Position numbers and translations under genes: made by a program
NCBI GenBank assembly: GCA_903813345.2
Contig: CAIIXF020000002.1
Span: 31,492,926-31,556,925, forward strand
From: Owenia fusiformis
Taxonomy: Eukaryota; Annelida; Polychaeta; Sabellida; Oweniidae
Length of the DNA stretch: 64,000 nt
Direction of reading: 5' to 3'
The notes under the pieces: model-generated
The model's database searches: none
What the model saw: the letters and a program-made list of their open reading frames with translations, nothing else
What the model was told of the DNA's origin: nothing
Part shown: positions 38,426-51,064 of the stretch, in pieces
Layout: each line of letters begins with the position of its first letter
Position numbering within the stretch: position 1 is the first letter of the stretch

Positions 38426-38683
38426 GGTGCATACTTAAGGTTCAAGCAATGACAGGCTTTAAATGCTAAAATTTGCCAAATTTATGGAGGGGAGCGTGCG
38501 ACCTGCTGATCATTTAAAGCGAATTCGGTCAACTGACAAATAATAAAAAGGTTAATTATGTATATGACCTATATATGTGATCACTTTTCCGTTTCGATTG
38601 CTCTTCTCATTTTAAAAACACTATGGGACTATAGATCATTTCTAGCATGTAAAATGTCCACAGTTGTATAAAGATATGACAGT

Positions 38684-38879
38684 TGCTGTCCCAAAGGGAC
38701 GTCTTGTAAGCGAAGATATAATACGCCGAAGTAAGCACAATTGTGCTCTGGGATTTACGCTGGAAATTAGTTTATTACAGCGAATACAAGAAATGTACAA
38801 ACAGGAAGCCGATGAGACTATCGTGGACAACGTTTTTATTTTAGTAAAACTAGAAAAGACCAAACACATGTTTGTCTAA
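38684..38879 (+). other. Short unassigned open frame
   Basis: From the ATG at about 38682 a short frame reaches the stop at 38877-38879 with fairly balanced composition (includes RRSKHNCALGF and RIQEMYKQEADET). No family is recognised, no splice context is clear, and it sits among repeats. It could be an old exon or chance. Confidence 0.15.
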
Positions 38880-38981
38880 AATATATGTATTTATTTTCAG
38901 GTTAGAAATCGTTTCCATTGAATTTAAGTTATAGTTTTATTGGAGGACAGTCATGACATGCCACTTAATTATTATGTATTA

Positions 38982-39475
38982 CACTGGTGATCCACTCGAT
39001 TACGCTGGTTACCAAAACGGTTCGTTTTGGTAACAAAATGTCGGAACGTCGAAGGTACGATTTTTCTTTTTTCCTTATTTCACGCGTTGTAGGCAGAATC
39101 CCCGCGACGTTTTTTCTCACAAACGTATATCAGTATCATATGTTTTAGAAAATGTACATGTTTGCGAAAAAATAGTTCAGAAGACAACAGAATCGTCGAT
39201 TTAATTCCTCACTTAAGTTACATAAACGGTTTTCGAAAAACGGTTAAGATCTGCACTTTTAACCCAAACCGTTTATGTAACCTAAGTGAGGCATAAATAT
39301 GTACATTTTCGTAAGCATATGATACCGATACACGTTTGTGTTAAAAATGTCGTGGGAATTTTGCCTTCAACGTGTGAAATAAGGAAAAAAGTAAAATCGT
39401 ACCTTCGATGATCCGACATTTTGTTACCAAAACGAACCGTTTTGGTAACCAGCGTAATCGAGTGGATCACCAGTG
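38982..39475. mobile_element. 494-bp foldback MITE, CACTGGTGATCC ends, 5-bp target duplication, copy 1
   Basis: Ends are CACTGGTGATCC and GGATCACCAGTG, with inverted similarity over most of each half (TTACCAAAACGGTTCGTTTT and its partner). TATTA directly repeats on both sides (38977-38981, 39476-39480). It is related to 42977-43374. Confidence 0.85.
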
Positions 39476-39480
39476 TATTA

Positions 39481-40588
39481 GTAACTCCGATTAGCACGTT
39501 CACAAAACAGGATAAATAGAATATAAGTTGTCCGTTCGCATATTTGACACATATTCTAACTTGATGTTAGTATAAAACAATATAGCTGTAAGTGTTTTGA
39601 GTTGGCATAAATCGATGAACTCACTAATTTTATGATATAACCGTTTATTTCATTTACGTGACCCCCTCTCATTCTAGAATATGGTTGAGATGCACACAAA
39701 CACCGAACGTAACGTTCCCACACTTTTTTTAATTTCGCTTAATATCAGACACAGCACGCACTGAATCTTATATTACAAATGAGCTACATGATAAAGAATA
39801 CAAGATGGAGTGCCCTTGAATGAAGACCACTGATAATGCTTAGTGGTCAATAACGACCCATTTATCATTTCCAGAACTATAAATATACATCTTTAATCGT
39901 CATGGAAGTGCGTTAACTACACCTGCTTTCGTATTATTAAGTCAAGTACAGTTTTCAGCACCTTTTACTGATAAATCTTGAGTTTGCACATTCTCCCTCT
40001 AATAAAATGTTTCTCTCGCCAGGATTATATTATCATTTATCTCTGGTGTCATTTTTAAACGTGCATGGAATATGTGCGATTTTCTGAAACTGTTGAGACT
40101 ATTGAGTCCAAGTCAATTGCATCATAGGAGTATTGGTCTCTCTTTTTACTATATTATGTATTTTAAATATTTCAACAATGATATTTAATCCAAGGGCAGA
40201 TTCTGCTTGGTTCAGCGCTAAGTAACAATTTCGCTCCAAGCAACTTGTGTTCTCGATTCTGTTTTTATAGTTTTTTGTTAGACCTTAGGTAGTTTAACCA
40301 ATAAATCCCTCATAAATATTGTTATGTTCTACCAGCTGTAATGATCCATGTATTTTCATAGTGTAACTGGTACGATATGAGTTAACAGCGAATGCACCGT
40401 TCCCCTCACAAAGACAAACTGGGTCCCTTTTCTAGTTACGAAATCGTAAGAGAACAAAACTTCAGTCATTGTAAACTATTTTTGTTCTAGCAGGCATTTA
40501 GTACAGCTAAAACATGCAAATTAAAAACAACCGTGTGAGTCAATAGGTTAAAACGCATTCGTCAAAAGTCTACAATCGAAGAACTTTT
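39481..40588. other. Intergenic stretch 3' of the NTPDase gene
   Basis: AT-rich, with no exon or element recognised. Confidence 0.4.
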
Positions 40589-40594
40589 TTTATT
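40589..40594 (-). terminator. Candidate polyadenylation signal of the NTPDase gene
   Basis: AATAAA on the minus strand, about 84 bases after the stop codon. The spacing is ordinary for a short 3' UTR. No transcript data are available. Confidence 0.45.
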
Positions 40595-40677
40595 GAGACA
40601 ATCACAACTGTTGTGATTTGACAAATGTTCCGAACAGGCTGAACGAGGGGAGGTAGGTTGCAGCAAACCATTGATAA

Positions 40678-43600
40678 CTACAGCAGATAGGCCAGTGATG
40701 CTGTGATGGTAATAGTTAAGACAGTAGCTTGTGTCACGTGAAAATAAGAAACTGCATGTCCTTGTTTATCGTCCCTAGTATCCGAGCAACTCCCCCGATC
40801 CCGTCGTTCGACCTCGTATATCATTGCCCCGGGCGCCCATGCTGAAAGCAGATTGAAAATTTGAAAAAGAAATGTTAACGTTAAGACACGGGAAGAAACG
40901 TAAAACGTGTACCTTATTGTCGAAGCGCACAATAAAAGTACGATAGGTCGATTTTTGGTAAATATGTCAATAATGTTTGTCGTTTATTCTGCTTAGATTC
41001 CAACATTTCTCTTCAATTGTAAAAATCTCAAAATTCAAAACTTACACACGTCTTCTCCCCCTATACTTCCAGCTGCATTGATGCGTCGCTCAGAATCGAA
41101 CCCATAACCTTTTGTAAATAGGGCGTTCGAATATATCCCCATCAGACAGTATGAAGAGAGGTAGGCTGGGTTGGTACCTGGACTAGTGTTATTTGCCGCA
41201 CTTTGTAAACTCTGAAAAAATACAACATAAAATGCGAAAAGGACAAATCTTAGATACGTATATGGCGTATATGGTCATACTGTGTAAATCGTATTTATCG
41301 TTACGTTTTGTTCAGCTACTAGCTGTTTACTAGAAATTATAGCTTCGCAGTGCCTTTAACCTGTAAGACACCTTTGAAATCCAAGCATAGATCATAAAAG
41401 TTGAAGAATGTCTAACAAGTAGATCGCTACAGTGATTATTAGCAAGTAATAAGACTAGGGTAAAAATAAACAGCAATAAGCCTAGTTTTTATTGTTCTCA
41501 TTAGCAACGCTTAGTAAGACAAGCTGCTTCCCAGTAATTCAGGTATTATCGGAACAGGCTCAGGTTGTTTAAGGCGTTAACTCCCTTGTTGCGATTAGAC
41601 ATAATAATCGAGGCAGATGCTGTATGAAGTAATGAAGATGTTGCTACATACTATCTGCGTTGTTGTATGAGAAGCTAATTTACATCGAGATCTATAAAAA
41701 CTGTTCCCAATAGCTTTTTATTATCGTTGGAAGGGCACCTCAACTTTAATTTCACTTCATTTTTGTAAGATTTGAAATGTCATGTTGGAATTTGTTTCTC
41801 GAGATATTCTCTTAACTTCAAGAGAAGTGATTTACAAAAATCACGATGTGCCTCGACGTCATTATTCAAGTATTTTTAAAAAATGTTAAATGTCATTCAA
41901 GAGAAAAAATTGTTATCTTTTATTTTTTAAGAAATTCAGTTTCGTTATAGAAAAAACTGACAACTAATGATAACAAACGCAGCATGCTACATATGATTAT
42001 TTGAGGCTTTACTGACTTTCGAATGAATGGATGCGTCATTGTCATTTGCATTGCGATATTGCAACTACAATGAGGCCGTTTCCATTGGTTTACACCCCCC
42101 CCCCCAAATAATTTTTTTTCTTGAAACCCCATATGATTTGGCCTCCGATTCAGGATCGTGTTTATTTTTGAACCTCGCCTTATCTAGACAGTCGACGCGT
42201 TCATTTACATTTGTTAGTATCAGTTACATAGTTATACACTACGATAATGTAATTATATTTATCAACAACTAAATATTTTCCTTATTTTTTCAGATAAAGA
42301 TTCACTCATAGTAAGTGGTGATGATCATGTATTTAGATGTATCTTCCTCGTCAATTGTCCTCGCATAAATTGGTTTGTAAATACGTTCCAAGCATAAGAA
42401 TCTAAATTGGACAAAAAATTGTTTTATTTTTTTTCGTTTTGTCCTTTTAATGGTCAGAGATTGGAAACATATTATATTCGTGACTATGCTTTAGCTTGAC
42501 GTCATGCGATTTCATGTAACACTTTGATCCACGTTACACGATGATCCGCGTTACACTGTGACTCATGTTACACGGTGATCAGCGGCCACGTTACACTATG
42601 ACCCACGTTACACGGTGATGTAAGTTACACGGTGATTCATCTTACACGATGATCCGCATTACACTGTGATCCACGTTACACGGTGATTTGCGTTATATGG
42701 TGATCCTCGTTACACGGTGGTCCGCGTTACACTGTTATCCATGTTACACGACGATCCGCCTTACACTGTGATTCATGTTACACGGTGATCCACGTAACAC
42801 TGTGATTCATGTTACACAGTGATCCGCCCTACACTGTGATCCACGCTATACGTTGTTCAACGTTATATGGTGATTCATGTTACACATTACGTCATTTGAC
42901 CAATACATCATGATCACCTAGCAAAACCCTATGCCTGAGCCTACATGATCTTATATTATCTTATGTTTCGCAACTTCACTGGCGATCCGCTCGATTACGC
43001 TGGTTACCGAAACGGTTCGTTTTGGTAACAAAATGTCGGAATGTCGAAGGTACGATTTTTCTTTTTTCCTTATTTCACCCGTTGTAGGCAGAATCCCCAC
43101 GACTTTTTATCTCACAAACGGATATCAGCATCATAATGTTTTAGAAAATGCACATGTTTGCGAAAAAATAGCTCAGAAGACAACAGAATCGTCGATTTAA
43201 TTCCTCACTTAAGTTACATGATACTGATACACGTTTGTGTTAAAAATGTCGTGGGAATTCTGCCTACAACGTGTGAAATAAGGAAAAAAGGAAAATCGAA
43301 CCTTCGATGTTCCGACATTTTGTTACCAAAACGAACCGTTTCGGTAACCAGCATAATCGAGCGGATCACCAGTGAACTTGCAAAGCCATTTCATTAACAA
43401 ATAGGGACTTGGATTAAAGATCGAGGTTACCTGTGAACAATAAGCGTCTGCTTTTGATTTAAGTTGACTCGATGTGAACGATTCGCTGTCATCGAGAACT
43501 TCTAGAGTCTTTAATGTATATAAGAACCCCTGGATGGCATGAAACTCCATGTTGGACGGAAGTAAGGGCTGGTATATCTGCCCGATTGCGCAAGGTTTAG

Positions 43601-46600
43601 GGTAACACTTGTATGACGGAGCCTTGTAGACCAGTTCATTGAGCACAAGTGTTTGGCATTTTTCTGGATCACTGGATCCTTTGAACTCGATTGTTCTACC
43701 ATCAGCAAATGTATGTTCGGTCTTGTCACCTGAAATGTCGTATTAAAAATGACTGCTTACATTAATACGAGGACTGTCAAAAAGTTATAACGGCCAAATA
43801 GTTTATGTCAAACATATCCCCCGTCATCTGTTTCAAAACCCAGTATATAAGGTATGTTGAAAAATGTAATACATCTAATTAATAATAAGGTGCACATAAA
43901 TTAAATACAAAATGAGCAAGGTCATTTCAAAACATTTAGTACACACCTCGTAGCATGCAGGGATTATTGAGCTTAGATGGCGAAGTATCATTTCTGTGAA
44001 GACCTTCGTATATTTTCTGCATTGCGTAATTAATACCAGCATAAAGGTAACTGTGAACATAGAGGCCAAAGTATCTGCCACCAACATAGACGGGGAATTT
44101 GTCGGCCAGAACTGATCCTGAGGGTAGGAACGCAATTTGTGTCGAGGCTCCGCCCATTTCGAGTATTCCTACTGTTTCTGTGGGCGACCTGATTTAAAAT
44201 GATAAAAACATTATACTCTGTAAAATCATGATGTCATATGATTGTACCGAAAGGTCAATGTAGTTCATAAGCATATTCAACAATTTCCGTCAGTTTATTG
44301 TCTTGTTTTGTTCTTAAAACACCGCCCTTTGTGCTTGCCCATATAATGCATATCAAGCCCATTCAAAATAAATAGTCAGAATCAAACATTGCTCAGGTTT
44401 TACAGGCTTTATATGACAGAAACAACTAGCACGCTTATCTACGAGAGTCATTTAGTTCTCGTTTTATAACATACTTATAAGGATACGAGGGTGAATAAAT
44501 AAATTGTTCTAATACCCCATGCTCATCGTGTCACAAACCAACAACTAAGGCTCATTCGAGAGCTCGTACTTGATTAATGAAATTAGGAAATTGGAAGTGA
44601 CACACCTTACCCTTTGCTCGTAAAAAGCCCATTGAGGTGATTAGCAGCTATCCAGGAGAATGCCCCCTCCTCCTCCCCAGAGAGTGTCCGGGAGTTCCCC
44701 CTCTGATAGTCAAACGGGCAGAATGTTTTGTTTGTGAATAAAGTATCTATTTGTTGGTAAATATTGTAGGCATCTTGACTAGCTAGAAGACGCATACCTG
44801 GAAGAAGTGATTACAATGTTGAATGATTATGATCTAGTCTGAGTTGTATTATAGCATTTTCTTCCCATAATCCACCGGGACAGGAAGGGAAGAACCCTCG
44901 AGTGGCATGCCATCTATATGTGTCCATATTAAAATTAACCAGTATCAAATTAGTATAACATTGATTATTCTGGTGTCAATTTCTTATGTTACTAAGACGA
45001 ATAATGATTTAGAATCATTTGTCTTTATAAGCAATCTCCTTGGAATACGATACTCCGCGAAAGTCTCTTTAAAAGACAAAATAATATCTCGAGTCTACAA
45101 ATCTAGAAAAATATTAAAAGTTAAAATAGACTCATAGACAACAATACCACCCTTGGTATACGCAGCTAACGAAAATTGACCGGTACGCGTCAAAAGCTGG
45201 ACCGGTACGGGGCAATAGCACACATGTATAAAGATTCCTAAATTATGTTCATGCTATTGCCCCGAACCGGTCCGTCTTCTCGCTGCAAGCAGTATGAAAT
45301 TCTTTGTCACAAAGTTTGGCATTTTTTATAAAATCAAACGCGCGTCATTGAAACTCACAAGATGTAAATAGCATGTCATTTACATCATACCTTGATGGGG
45401 AAAAATCGATCTTATATGTTAGAAGTACTAAATAAAAGTTATTGTGAAAAGAGCATAAATGCGCATTTAGAGAGTTTTGGTCCGTTTAAAAATCTGTAAA
45501 AAATTGGGGTACTTAAAAGCATCGGGAGGCATCGTATATTTCAAATTAGACACGAGGAAGTCAATATTGAGCAAGTTATGGCTGTTTTAAATTCAAATAA
45601 AACCGTTAACCCGTACCGGTGTAAAAGGGTAGGTGGTCCTATCAAATTTAGGTCCTACTCTCTATTGATTTATATGGTGACCTAATTACAATTATTTTCC
45701 TTATTATTTATACATTATCAGGGCCAGTAAGGGCCGTAAGGAAAGGGGACCATAATCCCCAGGGGACCATAATTTCTTTTACACCGGTCCAGCTTTTGAC
45801 CCGTACCGGTCAATTTTCGTTAGCTGCGTATACCAAGGGTGAATACTTAGGCTATAAATTGCAAAGAAACGCTTAATGACAGTTATATAGACTACATTGA
45901 GAAGGAATGAGTCCAACTAACATTACTAATCATGACCAGATGATAGGTTAAAACAAATCTATCCGAATATTAGTCCATTCCACTTGGGGAAATTAATCCG
46001 GGTTAATAATGGGCTAAATAATTCGCCCATATATCAATTCTAATATCGCAGTTCATAAAAAAACTAATATTTCCTTTGGAGGTTGTATTGGTTAAGCGAT
46101 TACTTAAATTATAAACATAAATAAGTTGAACTTGATGTTTAAGCTAAGGCTCATCATTTGAGCTATACACACACAGTCTCTTCTTTCTTTCCTGAAAATA
46201 TGAACATAATTGAACTAGTATTTTTCGAGATATAGCGATTTCTTTGGGTTGCGTTTTTTGAACACCCTGAACACCCTTTGGAATACTGGCTCACCAAAGC
46301 GTTAGATGAAGGGAGACTCTGATTAATCAGAATGTATGTACTTTATATATACTAATATTATGGAAAATTTCACTAATTACTTTTAATATTAGTTAATATA
46401 CTATTCAAATCAAATATTTTTGTATTTTGCATGTCTATCTATACGATCGGAATCACACCTAAATGTGGCGCGTAACTACCTACGTGGCACTGTGTATCAA
46501 TCGTTATATAACACTGACATTTTAAAATTCCTTGACGTTTCATGAATTCGTGGAATTTCCCTAATGATGGTATCTCTCGCCATGATTCCACAGGTTCCCA

Positions 46601-49600
46601 ATCATAAACAAGGCATTTGGCAAACTGCTACATATAAATACTGATTCTGACAACAGAACACATGCTATTATGTAATTGAAACTTTTCTTGCTCTGAGTTA
46701 ATTTTTATCTTTAACTTTGAGCTATTTTGAGAGTGGAAAATTGTAAAAAGCACATTTACCATTAGTTTAGCTCTGAATGTAAGTTAAAACTGAAATCGGT
46801 GTACAGCTTACATAATCTAAATTTTACATACTTCTAATACATGACCAGGGAACAATGTTTAGCGAGAGATTTCCGGGTCGAGAAGAGATCGAATATCTCC
46901 AACAGAACTGGTGAAATGATTTACTTGGAGATATCACTGGCGGATTAGGGGGGGGGGCCTGGGGGCCCGCCCCCCCCCCCCCCTTGGGTGGGCCCAGAAA
47001 AAAAAATTGGGCCCAAAAAAATTTTACTTCGTTCTACTTCGTTCATAAACAGTCTTCAATACGTCCATCTCATTCGCAGTTCGTTCAGGTCGCACCACGT
47101 CGGTGTGTAACGTAGTATAAACCGTCCCTTAGTCTAGAAGGTCATCATGACCTGATTACAGAACGGTATGGTCGCCATCGAATTTTGAATCGATTCAAAA
47201 TTCTAAATCACATACCCCGTCCGGGAAAGTCCATGAAGTTCGTAAACAGACCGTAGAACGTTGTAGCTACGTTCATTCAGTTCGCACACAGTTTAAAACC
47301 GATTTGGCAACGTTTTGACGATCACAAGAAAATTTTGAGCATGCTACGTGCTGGACGACCTACTCGTTCTAGTAGTTTCATGAAGTTTGTAAACAGATCC
47401 CAAACGGTTCTTAGTGGGTTCTTAGTACGTCAAATCCGTTCGTGCACAGTTTAAGGCCGTTTTCGAGAACGTAGTGAGAACTAGTTTGGTGTGATAGTAG
47501 GGTTACAAACGGCACTCATGACCTGCCCAGTCTGTGTACTAAAATACATGTACGTGTACCCGTCGCTGACCATGGAAATCGGTTCCCTAGAGTTTCAAAA
47601 AGACTTTACTATTACAAATCGCATAGCTTTCATTCTCTGCAATTTTTCTGTGTATTTTAAAAGGTACTATTTTATATTATTTATGTTTAACGTTATTTAT
47701 TTTTATTCATTTAAAAGATTATGTACAATAATTCTGAGTGTTCATCATAGACACTTCTAAGTCAAGTTGGTCGAATTTCATATACAGAATAACATACACT
47801 TGTTTTCTTTTACGTACAGTACTTCCTGTCAGCGTTATTACACTGCGTGTAAGTATTGTATTTCTTATCCCTCGAACTTCACAATTTACGCTTATTGAAA
47901 TTATGACAAATAACGAACACAATAAACATTCTATGACCATAATGAACATCCTAAGGGTGGGGATTCAATATTGTTCGACAAAGTAAACATTTAGCACGAC
48001 TTGATTAAACATCCAGATAAATGATAATATAGCCAAAGAAAATGTTTCAAATAACTGCTTCAGAGCCCATAGACTGTCCGCATGAACAGCATTAGAAATG
48101 TACATACCCCAATCGCATGAACAACATAGAAATGCACATACCCTAAGTAACTCATAAAACATCCACATATTCCAATGAAACGTTTTTGAGTTATTTCAAG
48201 TTTCCCAATATCATTCATGGAACATGATATAGAGAATATCACATAAAATATAATTAGAGCAAATTGTGTATTTCTTATGGGACAATCCTCGTATATGTAT
48301 AACTTTTCTTGACTAATGGATTTTTTAAACTAATTTCAAATCAACGTTGTTTCTTCACCCCGAGGAAGAATTAAAGAAACGTTACTCCATAAAGTCTTAA
48401 AATAATTATGATGTCCCACTTCTACACACAAATAATTCTGATGTGATCAGTAATCCGAATGTCATGTCACTTTATAAACACTTCCCCTAACATCGTATAA
48501 TAGTTTGACCCATCCTCCTAACACACATCGTCACTTTCCACTGGGTCTAGAGGTAGGAATTAAAACCTTGTGAATCAAGATGCTAACAAAGGTCTCCAGA
48601 ATTCGTACCTCATCCCTTCGTACGGAGAATGAGTTTCACCGTTCATATTTACCATTTTGATTAAGAACTACTTTGGCGGAGAGATTAGAGGATATCTGTT
48701 ATTATCATATTAGGATGTTTACAATCTCTTTATATTGAAGCACTCTAGATCTTATATTTGATAACTGCTAATATAACCACGTTCTACAATCAAAATATTA
48801 CAAATTGATATCTTGCAATTGCTCAGTCCGATATGATAAAAGTTGGTTATTGATAGATCCGTGCTATACAATCATAAAGTTAACAATGTTATATTCCAAT
48901 TGACCTATCCAATAATAAATGTCATCTCGATATGAATTATTCAACTGATACGACTTGGCATATAGCGTTTCGAAATCGTATTTATAACAACACAAATATT
49001 TTTATATTTATACTGCTTGGTATCTCTTTCCATTAGTTAAAAAACATTGGAAAGGATTTAGGTCTGGGTTGTTTCACCTAGTTCAACAGCATGGGGAGTG
49101 GGTCATCGATGCCTCATCCCCTCCTTTACCTATATGTACTAACTTAGTATATAGGTAAAAGAGAGGGGGGTCTATGACTTACTCCCCATCAAGCTCATAT
49201 TCATCTGATCATGACTAGACTAGACTACCCCTTTCCTTTCTTCAAGATCGGACTTCGCTTCCATCGGAGGAAAGAATTGAAATACCCTCGGATTAAGGAT
49301 GTCCTTTTCAATCAAGTTTGATTTCTCTTATATAAAACAGAACTTGAACTTTAAGTACTAGCGTTGTACCTCTTGTTGATTTAGTTAATACGGAATCAGA
49401 TTTTACTTACCAGCAGTAGCCATGAGATATATGGGGGTACGGGACTGCAGATCCCGGGGGACACTCTCCACGCATGCCTCAATGAGACTTCCGACATGCT
49501 GCCGAACCCCCGGGATATCATTGACGTAATCACTTAATCCTGGCTTAATTTTCTTACTATTAACTTCCCTGAGTTGGATGCTAGAATCTAAATTATTCCG

Positions 49601-49795
49601 CTTGGGCCAAGTGTAAATCCTTGCCCGAGAGCCCGAACTCCCTGCATCGATAATTACGCCATATTCTACATCGGTCGCGGTAGGAGCAGCACGTTTTTTG
49701 TCTGTAACCGATGAAGAGTCTGCGAAAACGGATAGTATGAATACAATACACTGAGTGGTCCTATAGATTCTCCGATGCACCCCTAGTAATGCCAT
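40678..49795 (-). CDS. Ectonucleoside triphosphate diphosphohydrolase (apyrase, GDA1/CD39 family)
   Basis: Exons (minus): 49795-49411, 44797-44611, 44188-43947, 43729-43431, 41211-41046, 40841-40678. All junctions are AG/GT and phases close to 480 residues. All five apyrase conserved regions are present: DAGSSGSR (50-57), MATAGMR (exon 1/2 junction), LSGEEEGAFSWIAAN (exon 2), LEMGGASTQIAF (exon 3) and SWAPGAMIYE (exon 6). These bind phosphate and divalent metal and hydrolyse nucleoside tri/diphosphates. A hydrophobic N-terminus (about 16-25) and a C-terminal hydrophobic tail (ATVLTITITASLAYLL) suggest a membrane-held enzyme with lumenal or extracellular active site. DAGSSGSR recalls ENTPD4/7, but length fits the shorter ecto-types, so no specific symbol is given. 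Intron 1 (4.6 kb) and introns 3-4 hold several transposons. Confidence 0.9.
42512..42892. repeat. Degenerate 18-bp tandem array (GTTACACGGTGATCCACG-like)
   Basis: About 21 units of roughly 18 bases, each with a TTACAC(G/T)GTGAT core, varying by substitutions and a few insertions. It lies in NTPDase intron 4, just before a MITE. No spacers or coding frame are present. Confidence 0.85.
42977..43374. mobile_element. 398-bp foldback MITE, CACTGGCGATCC ends, 5-bp target duplication, copy 2
   Basis: Inverted ends CACTGGCGATCC and GGATCACCAGTG, and AACTT repeated on both sides (42972-42976 and 43375-43379). It lacks the central about 95 bases of copy 1. It ends 56 bases from NTPDase exon 4, inside intron 4. 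Confidence 0.85.
45148..45841. mobile_element. 694-bp inverted-repeat element with CACCC ends and 5-bp target duplication
   Basis: Terminal repeats of 59 bases (45148-45206 and 45783-45841) match at 58 positions, starting CACCCTTGGTATACGCAGCT. The flanks AATAC (45143-45147 and 45842-45846) are identical. A nested 168-bp MITE lies against the right arm, and a smaller hairpin (about 45197-45276) is next to the left arm. It lies in NTPDase intron 1. Confidence 0.85.
45618..45785. mobile_element. 168-bp MITE with GGTGTAAAAG ends, copy 2 (nested)
   Basis: Same length and nearly the same sequence as 8404-8571, with GGTGTAAAAG and CTTTTACACC ends. It is nested inside the CACCC-ended element. Confidence 0.75.
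46926..47030. mobile_element. Fragment of the GC-rich GGCGGAT-ended element
   Basis: ACTGGCGGATTAGGGGGG followed by the TTGGGTGGGCCCAG and TTGGGCCCAAAAAAATT segments of the 11808-12290 element. It stops abruptly where the next repeat begins. Confidence 0.6.
47031..47503. mobile_element. Inverted-repeat CGTTC/ACGTCC element, truncated copy 2
   Basis: The interior blocks of 31181-31955 recur in order (TTCGTTCATAAACAGTCTT, GTCGCACCACGTCGGTGTG, GAAGGTCATCATGACCTGAT), and the right end GTTTGGTGTGATAGTAGGGTT is present. The left end is missing and replaced by the GC-rich fragment. Confidence 0.65.
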
Positions 49796-51064
49796 CTTGC
49801 TTCGTGGCTCAGTTCTGTTAATCTAATTGTGAATGATAAAGTGGTGGCCTTTACGCTTACTATACTGTAACTGGGCAAGAGTTTGATATGGTGTTTCGGT
49901 TCATGCTCTTTCATACCATTGACCAGCCTCCTTTATTGCCTGTCAGGATATATATGAGAACACTTCACTTCATAATTCCTAACAGTTACAAGCTTGATAT
50001 CTGCATTTGAAATACGATGCTAAATGTTTCAACTATGATGGATATACAGTCAAATCTGGCTTCAGCTGTTGTTGTGTAAATAATGAACATTTCTGCAAGT
50101 TATGTGCTTATTTGATTACATAAAGTGAAACATATGCTCCCTAAGCTGTTAAATAGCTCATATGATACCCGTTTTTCTAACAAGCTGTTAGTAAATATCA
50201 ACTCCATGTGGATACCTAATGAAACAACGATATGTCTTGTACTGCTTTCAGGTTGCGGAGATTACATCACGTCTGTCGGTTCAATCCTTCAATCCGAATA
50301 CTTCGTAGATCTTAAATCAGAACTATGAAGTCTAAATGGTCTCTTAACGTGTAGAATGCTAGAAAGAGTGTGAAAAAATATATGATACAGTGTATCAGTT
50401 TTGCGTGTGTAATTAAGTCTACAAGAACTAATAAAATATTCCATTTTACAAGAAATAACACGGCACTTTACTGCAAAACTTGCATGCAGAGAACAATTAA
50501 AAAGGAGTTGATTACAGGTTGAGCCGAAACAGGTAACCCAAAGAAATGATAATAACTCATTTTCTGCAAAATTAAACCTTGTTCGATGGTCTAGTTTTAA
50601 TGGTCACGATTTTATGGCCAATTCAAAACATGCTCGAAATGAATACCCAAACTTTTATCTTTGGAACTATTTCAACTTCTAGATATTGTCCACACTTATA
50701 ACTCAAATTCATGTAGCCTTCTCATATAAATAGCCGTTCAAATCCAGTGTTTGTTTAGACTACACCATAGCGTGTAATGATTCTATAGTATGTCATTGAT
50801 GCGGTTTTATAGCTGGTTTTCTAATACATATTTTAAACGAGCTCGTTTCGTAAGATTTTTGGCGCTAAATCATGCATGACATACATCATCGTGTTCAGCA
50901 AGAATTCAACTGTGCAGCGAAATCAAAATTGACAGCATAGTGTTCAATAGACACGAGTAAAATGGTTCCCGTTGACCCAACGTCAAATATTCAAATCTCC
51001 CGTTCTAAACCCGAAACTCTGAAGCTGAAAGAGTATCTGAAGTAGACTAAGCGCGCATAAAACT
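49796..51064. other. Intergenic stretch between NTPDase and glycosyltransferase genes
   Basis: Divergent promoter region: NTPDase is transcribed leftward from about 49.8 kb and the glycosyltransferase locus rightward from beyond 51 kb. No TATA box or clear motif is seen and no exon is supported. Confidence 0.4.
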
